Shown in pieces: positions 57,626-64,000 of a DNA stretch of 64,000 nt. Numbering within the stretch: position 1 is the stretch's first letter; each line of letters begins with the position of its first letter. Location: NCBI RefSeq assembly GCF_022271405.1, contig NZ_JAJNAL010000003.1:124001-188000 (forward strand), written 5' to 3'. Made by a program: the position numbers and the translations under genes. Under the pieces are notes generated by a model, which made no database searches, was not told the DNA's origin, and saw nothing but the letters and a program-made list of their open reading frames with translations. The DNA is from Rhodopseudomonas infernalis (GTDB taxonomy: Bacteria; Pseudomonadota; Alphaproteobacteria; Rhizobiales; Xanthobacteraceae).

Positions 57626-58600
57626 ATGCAGATGCAAACGCTCGCTCTCGCGTTCTTCGCCGCGACCGCCGTCGGAGGCCTGGCGTGGGTTTTCCTCTAT
57701 CCGCTGATGTCCGGCGAGAAGCAGGCAGAGAAGCGCCGATCTCATGTCGCGCGGAACACGCCGGCGGTGCGGCAGGTCGAAAGGTCCCAGCGCTCGCGAC
57801 GCGAGCAGGTAGAGGTCTCGCTGCGCGAAATCGAAGCGCGCAACGCGAAGCAGAAGAATGTTCCGCTGAACAATAGGCTGACCCAGGCCGGTCTCGACTG
57901 GACGCCTAAGAAGTTCATCACGATTTCGGTCAGCCTCGGCGCCGTGGTTTTCGCGCTGGTGATGTTGTTCGACGGCGGCCTGCTCGCGGCCACCCCGATG
58001 GCGTTCGCGGCCGGCTTCGGCCTGCCGCGCTGGACGCTGAGCTTCCTGAAGAAGCGGCGCGAGAGCAAATTCCTGAAGGCGCTACCCGATGCGGTCGACG
58101 TGATTGTGCGAGGTATCAAGGCCGGCCTGCCGCTGTTCGAGTCGATCAAAGTGGTGGCGGCCGATGCGCCAGAGCCGCTGAAGAGCGAGTTCAACTCGAT
58201 CATCGAGACCCAGGCGATCGGAATGCCGCTCGGCGATGCATGTGTCCGTCTCTACGAACGCATGCCGCTGCCGGAGGCGAATTTCTTCGGCATCGTGATC
58301 TCTATCCAGCAGAAATCCGGCGGCAATCTGTCGGAAGCGCTCGGCAACCTGTCGAAGGTGCTGCGTGATCGCAGGCGGATGGCCGAAAAAATTCAGGCGA
58401 TGTCGATGGAAGCGAAAGCTTCGGCGGCGATCATCGGCTCGCTACCGCCGATCGTGATGCTGCTCGTGTACATGTCGACACCCGACTACATCTCGCTGTT
58501 ATGGACACATCCGATGGGCCAGCTAATGCTCGCCGCATGCGTGGTATGGATGTCCGTCGGCGTGATGGTGATGAAGAAGATGATCAACTTCGACTTCTGA
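57626..58600 (+). CDS. tadB: Tad pilus inner-membrane platform protein TadB
   Basis: A 324-residue polytopic protein of the GspF/TadB family that forms the membrane platform contacting CpaF. Seen: a first membrane segment LALAFFAATAVGGLAWVFLYP, a charged cytoplasmic stretch, two central hydrophobic segments, the family motif LPDAVDVIVRGIKAGLPLFESI, MPLPEANFFGIVISIQQKSGGNLSEAL, and two C-terminal membrane helices. ATG at 57626 has GAGGAGAGCGG upstream. It follows cpaF by 13 bases. Confidence 0.94.
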   Translation: MQMQTLALAFFAATAVGGLAWVFLYPLMSGEKQAEKRRSHVARNTPAVRQVERSQRSRREQVEVSLREIEARNAKQKNVPLNNRLTQAGLDWTPKKFITISVSLGAVVFALVMLFDGGLLAATPMAFAAGFGLPRWTLSFLKKRRESKFLKALPDAVDVIVRGIKAGLPLFESIKVVAADAPEPLKSEFNSIIETQAIGMPLGDACVRLYERMPLPEANFFGIVISIQQKSGGNLSEALGNLSKVLRDRRRMAEKIQAMSMEAKASAAIIGSLPPIVMLLVYMSTPDYISLLWTHPMGQLMLAACVVWMSVGVMVMKKMINFDF

Positions 58601-58611
58601 CGAGGACTGAC

Positions 58612-59586
58612 ATGATCGATTTTCTCGTTGAGAAGCTTCACGACGTCCACTTCCTGACGATGATGCTGGCCGCGATCGCCGCCAGCGCCACCGTTTACAC
58701 GCTGGTGATGCCGATGTTCGCCGGCGAGACGCTGGCCAAGCGGATGAAGGCGGTCGGCAGCGAACGCGAACGTATCCGGCAGCGCGAGCGCGATCGGCTG
58801 GCGAAGGCTGAGCGGGTGTCACTGCGCCAGGCGCCGAAACAATTCGTCGCCAAAGTCGTCGAAGACCTCAACCTCGCCAAATGGGTTGCGCAGGAGAGCG
58901 CGCGCGACAAGCTGGTGATGGCCGGCTACCGCGGCCAGGCGCCCTACATCACCTTCCTGTTCTTCCGCATGGTGATGCCGATCGCATTCGGCCTTGCGGC
59001 GGCGATCTACGTGTTCCTGCTATCGAATCTGCAGCAAACGACGCCAATCAAGGTCGGCATGTGCCTCGCCGCCGTCTTCCTCGGCATGCAGGCGCCGATG
59101 CTGTTCCTGAAGAACGCGATCACCAAACGTCAGCTTTCGATCCGACGCGCTTTCCCCGACGCGCTCGACCTGCTGCTGATCTGCATCGAGTCCGGCATGT
59201 CGATCGAAACTGCCTTTCGCCGGGTTTCGATCGAGATCGGCTCGCAGTCTATCCCGCTCGCCGAGGAATTGACGTTGACCACCGCCGAATTGTCGTATCT
59301 GCCGGACCGCAAGCAAGCCTATGAAAACCTCGCCGCCCGGACCGGGCTCGATGGCGTCAAGTCGGTCTGCCTGGCGCTGCAGCAGGCTGAGCGCTATGGC
59401 ACGCCGCTCGGGCACAGCCTGCGCGTTATGGCGCAGGAAAACCGCGACATGCGCATGAACGAAGCCGAAAAGAAAGCCGCCGCGCTGCCGCCGAAGCTGA
59501 CGGTGCCGATGATTGTGTTTTTCCTGCCGGTGTTGTTCGTCGTGATCCTTGGCCCGACCGCCATCAAGGTCTCGGCGATGCAGTGA
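58612..59586 (+). CDS. tadC: Tad pilus inner-membrane platform protein TadC
   Basis: The second platform protein, 324 residues, the same length as TadB. Seen: one N-terminal membrane helix, a long Arg/Glu-rich cytoplasmic region around residue 55, two central helices, FPDALDLLLICIESGMSIETAFRRV, the GspF-type core motif, QQAERYGTPLGHSLRVMAQE, and a C-terminal helix LTVPMIVFFLPVLFVVILGPT. It is the last plus-strand gene of the locus, 11 bases after tadB, and a perfect palindrome follows. Confidence 0.94.
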   Translation: MIDFLVEKLHDVHFLTMMLAAIAASATVYTLVMPMFAGETLAKRMKAVGSERERIRQRERDRLAKAERVSLRQAPKQFVAKVVEDLNLAKWVAQESARDKLVMAGYRGQAPYITFLFFRMVMPIAFGLAAAIYVFLLSNLQQTTPIKVGMCLAAVFLGMQAPMLFLKNAITKRQLSIRRAFPDALDLLLICIESGMSIETAFRRVSIEIGSQSIPLAEELTLTTAELSYLPDRKQAYENLAARTGLDGVKSVCLALQQAERYGTPLGHSLRVMAQENRDMRMNEAEKKAAALPPKLTVPMIVFFLPVLFVVILGPTAIKVSAMQ

Positions 59587-59649
59587 GGCGGTCAACGGGA
59601 CCTCTCGGTCCCGAGACAAGCCACGGCTGGAATACGCCCGCAATCGTAC

Positions 59650-59686
59650 AACATTTATGCCCGGCCGAATGCCGGGCATAAATGTT
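59650..59686. terminator. Perfect 16-bp palindrome between convergent tadC and tadD
   Basis: AACATTTATGCCCGGC / GCCGGGCATAAATGTT with a five-base loop. A weaker GGGACC-TCTC-GGTCCC hairpin lies nearer tadC at 59597-59612. With convergent genes on either side, a bidirectional terminator is likely, though T tracts are short. Confidence 0.6.
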
Positions 59687-59791
59687 CTTCGAGTTGCCGA
59701 GCAAAAAGGCGCGGATGGCCGACGAGCCCCGCCGCTGATGGTGACAGCGGACTAAGCAGAAGCAGCTCGGCAACCGAACTGTCGTCGGCGG

Positions 59792-60580
59792 TCACTCGCC
59801 GGACGCGAGCACGCCGCCGCGGCGAGGCGCAGCCTTGCCGTCCAGCATCTGCTTCAGATAGGCAACATTGGCGGCGGCTTCTTCGGGCGGCAGATCCGAC
59901 CGCACGATACTCTCGGCCTCGACGAAGCGGCCCTGCAGGCCGACCACCAGCGCCAGGTTCTGCCGCACGCGAGCGTCGGCGCGAGCGCTGGAATAGGCCT
60001 GCCGCAGCGTATCTTCGGCTTTCGGCAGTTCCTTGGTCAGCACGTAGGACATGCCGAGATTGGACAGCACCGACGGCTCGCTGGGAGCGAGCTTCAGCGC
60101 ACTCGCGTAGTAGCGCCTTGCTTCATCATGGCGGCCCATCTGATCGAGCGCCGTGCCCTGGACCGATAAGATGCGCCAGTCGGGATTGTCCGGGCTATGC
60201 GCATTCGACAGCGCGTCGAACGCGGCACTGAAATTGCCGTTGTCGGCGAGCGCACGGCCATATGCGGCCAGCACAGCCTTGTTGCCCGGATTGCTCAGCG
60301 TCGCACGCTCCAGCATCGCCACGGCCTGCGAGCGTTGGCCGATCGCGCGCAGGGCCTGACCGTAAGCCAATGCCGCGCTCGGATCCTTGGGGTTGGCACG
60401 ATACTTATCGCCGGCGATCTCCGCGGTTCGATTGGGATCGGCGGGAGCTTCGGCGCGAGCATTGAGCGCTCCGGTGATGCCCGACATGCCGGCGGTCTGG
60501 CAACCGGCCAGCGCCGTCGCCATCGCTGTGGTCAGAACCGCGGATGCGAGAAACCGGGCAAGACAAGGAAGCTGGCGCAT
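59792..60580 (-). CDS. tadD: TPR lipoprotein TadD
   Basis: A 262-residue TPR lipoprotein of the Tad system. Seen: signal peptide with lipobox ATALAGC at about residues 21-27, then at least four tetratricopeptide repeats: ALAYGQALRAIGQRSQAVAMLERATLSNP, LAAYGRALADNGNFSAAFDAL-type, GTALDQMGRHDEARRYYASALKLAP, and LGMSYVLTKELPKAEDTLRQAY. TPR proteins of this kind assist secretin assembly. It is on the strand opposite the cpa operon, so it has its own promoter, possibly over the inverted repeat at 60635-60655. Confidence 0.92.
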   Translation of the reverse strand: MRQLPCLARFLASAVLTTAMATALAGCQTAGMSGITGALNARAEAPADPNRTAEIAGDKYRANPKDPSAALAYGQALRAIGQRSQAVAMLERATLSNPGNKAVLAAYGRALADNGNFSAAFDALSNAHSPDNPDWRILSVQGTALDQMGRHDEARRYYASALKLAPSEPSVLSNLGMSYVLTKELPKAEDTLRQAYSSARADARVRQNLALVVGLQGRFVEAESIVRSDLPPEEAAANVAYLKQMLDGKAAPRRGGVLASGE

Positions 60581-60634
60581 GGCAAATTACTCACGACCGA
60601 CTTGAACAACGTATGTACCGCCAGCAATAGACCG

Positions 60635-60655
60635 TTAACCCTAATCTTGGGTTAA
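60635..60655. promoter_or_regulatory. TTAACCC-N7-GGGTTAA inverted repeat, possible operator
   Basis: A perfect 7-7-7 dyad in the 108-base gap between the divergent tadD and aminopeptidase genes. The shape fits a dimeric regulator. The TTAACC half resembles a CtrA half site, but the spacing differs from TTAA-N7-TTAA. Confidence 0.4.
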
Positions 60656-60688
60656 TCCGCCCTCTCGCCGCTTCTCGAAAGACCGTGC

Positions 60689-62071
60689 ATGTCCTCGCTG
60701 TTCGCTGCTGCTCCGGAACCCCAAGCCATTCCGATTTCATTTGTCACCACGTCCAGCTGGGAGGCGCTGTGCGAGAGCTTGCCGGCGGCGGCGCGGCGCT
60801 TCGCGCGGGCGCACGGCTACAGCGGCAAACCTGGGCAATTCTTGGCACTGCCGAATGCATACGGCGACATCGAGCACGTTCTGTTCGGCCTCGACGAAGC
60901 CGATGCGCGCAGCGCCGATCCATTCCGCGCCGGACAACTGCCGGGGCTGCTGCCGTCCGGCACCTATCGGTTCGCAAATGCGCCGCACGACACCCGGCTG
61001 GCCGTGCTCGCCTTCGCACTGGGCACCTACAAATTCGGCCGCTATCGCAAAGCGGAGCCGCCGGCCATCAAGCTGGTGCCGCCGGAGGGTACCGACATTG
61101 CCGCGATCGTGCGCGCAGTCGAGGCCGCGACGCTGGCGCGCGATCTGATAAACACGCCAGCGAACGACATGGGACCGGCTGAACTCGCGGAGGCCGCACA
61201 AGCGCTGGCGCAGCGGTTCGGCGCGACCTTCACCAGCATCGTCGGCGATGAACTGGTGACGCAGAACTTCCCGCTGATTCACGCAGTCGGCATGGCGGCG
61301 ACACGCGCGCCGCGGCTGATCGATATCACCTGGGGCGATGCAGCCCATCCCAAGGTGACTCTGGTCGGCAAGGGCGTCTGCTTCGACACCGGCGGCCTTG
61401 ATCTGAAGCCGTCAAGCGCGATGCTGATCATGAAGAAGGACATGGGCGGCGCCGCGAACGTGCTGGCGCTGGCTTCGATGATCATGGACGCGAAGCTCAA
61501 GGTGCGGTTGCGCGTGCTGATCCCGGCGGTCGAGAACTCCGTCGCCGGCAATGCGATGCGCCCGCTCGACGTGTATCCGTCGCGCAAGGGCCCCACCGTC
61601 GAGATCGGCAACACCGACGCCGAGGGCCGGCTGGTGCTGGCCGATGCGCTGGCGCTCGCCGACGAGGAAGCGCCCGACCTGCTGATCGATCTCGGCACGC
61701 TGACGGGTGCCGCACGCGTCGCGCTCGGTCCCGATCTGCCGCCCTACTACACCAACGACGAAGCGCTGGCGCTCGACGTCGCCCGCTGCGCGAAAGCCGA
61801 GAATGATCCGCTGTGGCGGCTGCCGCTGTGGCCGGCTTACGATTCGTGGCTCGACTCCAAAGTGGCGAACATCAACAACGCGCCGTCGGGCGGCTTTGCC
61901 GGCTCGATCACCTGCGCGCTGTTCCTGCAGCGCTTCGTCGAGAGCGCCAAAATCTGGCTGCATGTCGACATCTACGGCTGGACCCCGAAGTCGAAGCCGG
62001 CGCGCCCCGAAGGCGGCGAATGCCAGGCCGCGCGCGCGATCTTCGCGCTGCTGAGCCAACGCTATGGCTGA
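60689..62071 (+). CDS. M17-family leucyl aminopeptidase
   Basis: A 460-residue cytosolic metallo-aminopeptidase. Seen: LINTPANDMGPAELAEAA near residue 155, VGKGVCFDTGGLDLKPSSAM with metal-binding Lys and Asp, KKDMGGAANVL, PAVENSVAGNAMRPLDVY, and NTDAEGRLVLADAL, the M17 signature with the metal ligands Asp and Glu. The family cleaves N-terminal residues from peptides. The N-terminal domain is short and divergent compared with E. coli PepA, as in other alphaproteobacterial members. Its last eight bases overlap the NlpC/P60 gene. Confidence 0.93.
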   Translation: MSSLFAAAPEPQAIPISFVTTSSWEALCESLPAAARRFARAHGYSGKPGQFLALPNAYGDIEHVLFGLDEADARSADPFRAGQLPGLLPSGTYRFANAPHDTRLAVLAFALGTYKFGRYRKAEPPAIKLVPPEGTDIAAIVRAVEAATLARDLINTPANDMGPAELAEAAQALAQRFGATFTSIVGDELVTQNFPLIHAVGMAATRAPRLIDITWGDAAHPKVTLVGKGVCFDTGGLDLKPSSAMLIMKKDMGGAANVLALASMIMDAKLKVRLRVLIPAVENSVAGNAMRPLDVYPSRKGPTVEIGNTDAEGRLVLADALALADEEAPDLLIDLGTLTGAARVALGPDLPPYYTNDEALALDVARCAKAENDPLWRLPLWPAYDSWLDSKVANINNAPSGGFAGSITCALFLQRFVESAKIWLHVDIYGWTPKSKPARPEGGECQAARAIFALLSQRYG

Positions 62072-62921
62072 TCCGAAGCTCGATCCGCGACTGACGCCGG
62101 CCCGCCCGGACCTCGCCGCCAAACATCTCGAAGGCCAAGTCAGCGCCCCGCGGTTCGTCGAAGGCGAAGTGTTCGAGGTCACGACCGGCGTCGCGGCGGT
62201 GCGGCGCGAGCCGTTTTCCGGCGCGATGCTGGAGACCGAGGCGCTGAAGGGCGAACGCGTCACGATCTACGACCGCACCGATGAAGGCTGGGCCTGGGGC
62301 CAACTCGCCAGCGACGGTTATGTCGGCTGGCTGCCGGACATCACCCTGTATCGGCCGCAAGCAGAGCCCACGCACAAAGTGACGGCGCTCCGCACCTTCG
62401 CCTTCCATGGTCCTTCGATCAAACTGCCGCCGGCCGAGACGCTGTCGCTCGGCGCGCGGCTCGCGATCGTGCGCCAGGACGATAATTTCGCGGTGACGCA
62501 AGAGGGCTGGCATGTGCCGCGCTGGCATGTCGCCGCGCTCGATGTGGTGGAGTCCGATTTCGTTGCAGTCGCCGAACGTTTCGTCGGCACGCCATATCTG
62601 TGGGGCGGACGCAGCAGTCTCGGCATCGACTGCTCCGGCCTGGTACAGACCGCGCTTGTGGCCTGCGGCATCGCTGCTCCGCGCGACAGCGATATGCAGG
62701 AAGCGGCGCTCGGTGTGTCGGTGCCGATCTCCGAGCAGACACGACTGCAGCGCGGGGACCTGCTGTTCTGGAAAGGCCACGTCGCGATCGCGCGCGATGC
62801 CGACAGCATCGTGCACGCCAACGCGTATCACATGGCCACCGCGATCGAACCGATGCGGGACGCGATCGCCCGCATCGCGGCGAGCGGCAGCGTGCTGACG
62901 ACGATCAAGCGGCTCGGCTGA
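62064..62921 (+). CDS. NlpC/P60 cysteine peptidase with SH3-like domains
   Basis: A 285-residue protein. The first 150 residues contain SH3-like beta domains with GERVTIYDRTDEGWAWGQL and GYVGWLPDITL. The last 130 are the NlpC/P60 papain-like domain with GTPYLWGGRSSLGIDCSGLVQ (catalytic Cys), GDLLFWKGHVAIARD (catalytic His) and IVHANAY. Such enzymes cut the gamma-D-Glu-diamino acid bond in cell-wall peptides. No signal peptide is seen, so it probably works on recycled muropeptides in the cytosol, in line with the overlapping aminopeptidase. Its 3' end overlaps the convergent NUDIX gene by 17 bases. Confidence 0.9.
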   Translation: MADPKLDPRLTPARPDLAAKHLEGQVSAPRFVEGEVFEVTTGVAAVRREPFSGAMLETEALKGERVTIYDRTDEGWAWGQLASDGYVGWLPDITLYRPQAEPTHKVTALRTFAFHGPSIKLPPAETLSLGARLAIVRQDDNFAVTQEGWHVPRWHVAALDVVESDFVAVAERFVGTPYLWGGRSSLGIDCSGLVQTALVACGIAAPRDSDMQEAALGVSVPISEQTRLQRGDLLFWKGHVAIARDADSIVHANAYHMATAIEPMRDAIARIAASGSVLTTIKRLG

Positions 62922-63543
62922 ACAGCTCCTGCAGGCGCGCGCGGTTGAGCGCCAGCCATTGCAGCGCGCTGTAGAGCAGCGCATTGGCGACGCGGCCATC
63001 GCCAAGTGCAGCCAGCGCCTCGTCGATCGAGACGACGAACGGCTGTGTATCCTCGTTCTCGTCGGCAACGCCGCCGCGCTCGCAGACCGCGCTGGAATCG
63101 AGAAAGCCGGCGAAGAACGTGATCTGCTCGTCGGTGAAGCCCGGCGTCGGCAGCACGCTGTAGAGCTCGGTCAATCGATCCGGCGCCACGCCGATTTCCT
63201 CGAGGCATTCGCGCCGCGCAGCCGTCGTTGCCGCCTCACCGTCCTCGACACGGCCGGCAACGATCTCGACCATGTCACCGCGACCGGTAGCGAGGTGCGC
63301 CGGCAGTCTGAATTGCCGGATCAGCACCACCTTGTCGCGCGCCAGATCGATCGGCACCACCGCCGCAACGCGGCTGGCGCGCAGCACGTCGCGCCGCTGC
63401 AGCAACGGCGGCTCGCCGTCGCGGCGTAACGAGACCTCATAGCGCTCGTAGGTCATGAAGCCGCGACCGATCACCTCGGGGGCAGACAAGGTCACGTCCG
63501 CCTCGCGGTCAGCGAGCTCATCAACCCCGGTGATTTCCGTCAT
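62905..63543 (-). CDS. NUDIX hydrolase, ADP-ribose pyrophosphatase-like
   Basis: A 212-residue NUDIX enzyme. Seen: VLIRQFRLPAHLAT, the NUDIX box GRVEDGEAATTAARRECLEEIG with all metal-binding Glu, and SVLPTPGFTDEQITFFAGFLD, the loop with Pro about 16 residues after the box that marks ADP-sugar hydrolases. ADP-ribose or ADP-glucose is the likely substrate class; the sequence does not settle it. Start ATG at 63543 was chosen since the longer frame enters the next gene. It ends inside the last codons of the convergent NlpC/P60 gene. Confidence 0.85.
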   Translation of the reverse strand: MTEITGVDELADREADVTLSAPEVIGRGFMTYERYEVSLRRDGEPPLLQRRDVLRASRVAAVVPIDLARDKVVLIRQFRLPAHLATGRGDMVEIVAGRVEDGEAATTAARRECLEEIGVAPDRLTELYSVLPTPGFTDEQITFFAGFLDSSAVCERGGVADENEDTQPFVVSIDEALAALGDGRVANALLYSALQWLALNRARLQELFSRAA

Positions 63544-63550
63544 CAAACAC

Positions 63551-64000
63551 CTATTGCGCGGCGGCGCCACCCGGAGCGGTCTCGAGCCGGAACGCGGCGG
63601 CAAACAGCGCACGCGTATAGTCGGTCTTCGGGTGTTTGAACAGCTCCGCCGCGGGGCCTTCTTCGACCACCTTGCCCTGCTTCATGACGATCAGATGACT
63701 GGCGAGCGAGGCCACCACGCGAAGGTCGTGCGAGATGAACATGTAGGTCAGCTCGCGCTTGCGCTGCAGCTCACGCAACAGGTCGACCATCTGGGCCTGA
63801 AACAGCATATCGAGCGCGCTGGTCGGCTCGTCCAGCACGACGAAGTTCGGCTCCAGCACCACGGCGCGGGCGATGCTGATACGCTGGCGCTGGCCGCCGG
63901 AGAATTCGTGCGGATAGCGGAAGCGCGTCGCCGGATCGAGGCCGACGTCCTTCAGCGCCTTGACTACGCGTTCTTCGCGCTGCTCTTCGGACAGTTGCGG
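63551..64000 (-). CDS. Oligopeptide-type ABC transporter ATPase, C-terminal part only
   Basis: The open frame runs off the window's right edge; only the last 149 residues are visible. Seen: PHEFSGGQRQRISIARA (ABC signature), FVVLDEPTSALDMLFQAQM (Walker B, D-loop), YMFISHDLRVVASLASHLIV (switch His) and VVEEGPAAELFKHPKTDYTRALFAAAF, the C-terminal signature of the DppD/DppF/YejF group. The wording resembles the second half of YejF, a double ATPase for microcin C-like peptides. It lies seven bases after the NUDIX start in coding direction, so the two may share a transcript. Confidence 0.88.
   Translation of the reverse strand, partial: PQLSEEQREERVVKALKDVGLDPATRFRYPHEFSGGQRQRISIARAVVLEPNFVVLDEPTSALDMLFQAQMVDLLRELQRKRELTYMFISHDLRVVASLASHLIVMKQGKVVEEGPAAELFKHPKTDYTRALFAAAFRLETAPGGAAAQ

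Overview
The window looks like a chromosomal segment of an alphaproteobacterium of the Bradyrhizobium/Rhodopseudomonas group (Nitrobacteraceae). I base this on high GC with strong GC3 codon use, the alphaproteobacterial cpa/Tad pilus layout, a UrtABCDE urea transporter joined to a urease operon, the palindromic intergenic repeat families, and GGAAC-N17-GTT promoters of the EcfG general-stress type. Rhodopseudomonas is the closest fit by recollection; I could not run a search. No rRNA, tRNA, CRISPR array, prophage or insertion sequence was found.

Layout. (1) 1-4505, plus strand: an overlapping sugar-phosphate operon, gnd (5' end outside the window), zwf, pgl, gntK and a HAD phosphatase. (2) 4512-22493: a large alpha-glucan/trehalose locus. 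A GH15 enzyme and malQ lie on the minus strand. Divergent from them, glgE, treS-maltokinase fusion, glgB, glgX, treZ and treY are tightly coupled on the plus strand. Together they interconvert trehalose, maltose-1-phosphate, branched glucan and glucose. (3) 22537-29024: small stress-type genes (PHA-granule-type protein, DUF3309-like membrane peptide, lysine-rich H1-like protein, TusA-like protein, mobA, a 70-aa exported peptide) around a divergent ligD/ku non-homologous end-joining pair. (4) 29131-32897: alcohol dehydrogenase, nitronate monooxygenase, AMP-dependent CoA ligase. (5) 33046-45577, minus strand: urea uptake and urease, read urtA-B-C-D-E, ureD, ureA, ureB, a MESH1-like HD hydrolase, ureC, two small monooxygenases, ureE, ureF. 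ureG is absent. (6) 46083-48358: an RhlE-type DEAD-box helicase, an IF-1 with an Arg/Gly tail, and a cold-shock protein. (7) 48511-60580: the Tad/Flp pilus locus. (8) 60689-64000: an M17 aminopeptidase, an NlpC/P60 hydrolase, a NUDIX hydrolase and the 3' end of an oligopeptide-type ABC ATPase.

The most coherent regulatory signal is five matches to GGAAC-N17-GTT in front of malQ, the DUF3309-like gene, ligD, ku and the 70-aa exported peptide. The ligD and ku copies are divergent and interleaved. This suggests that end joining, glucan turnover and small envelope proteins are co-induced by a general stress sigma factor. A sigma-54-type element lies in front of urtA, fitting nitrogen control of urea use. 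The best candidate for something little described is the intact MESH1-type (p)ppGpp hydrolase translationally embedded between ureB and ureC.

All functions are assigned by reading motifs and family resemblance. Starts were changed from the longest possible ORF wherever a ribosome binding site, a promoter or family length argued for an internal codon.
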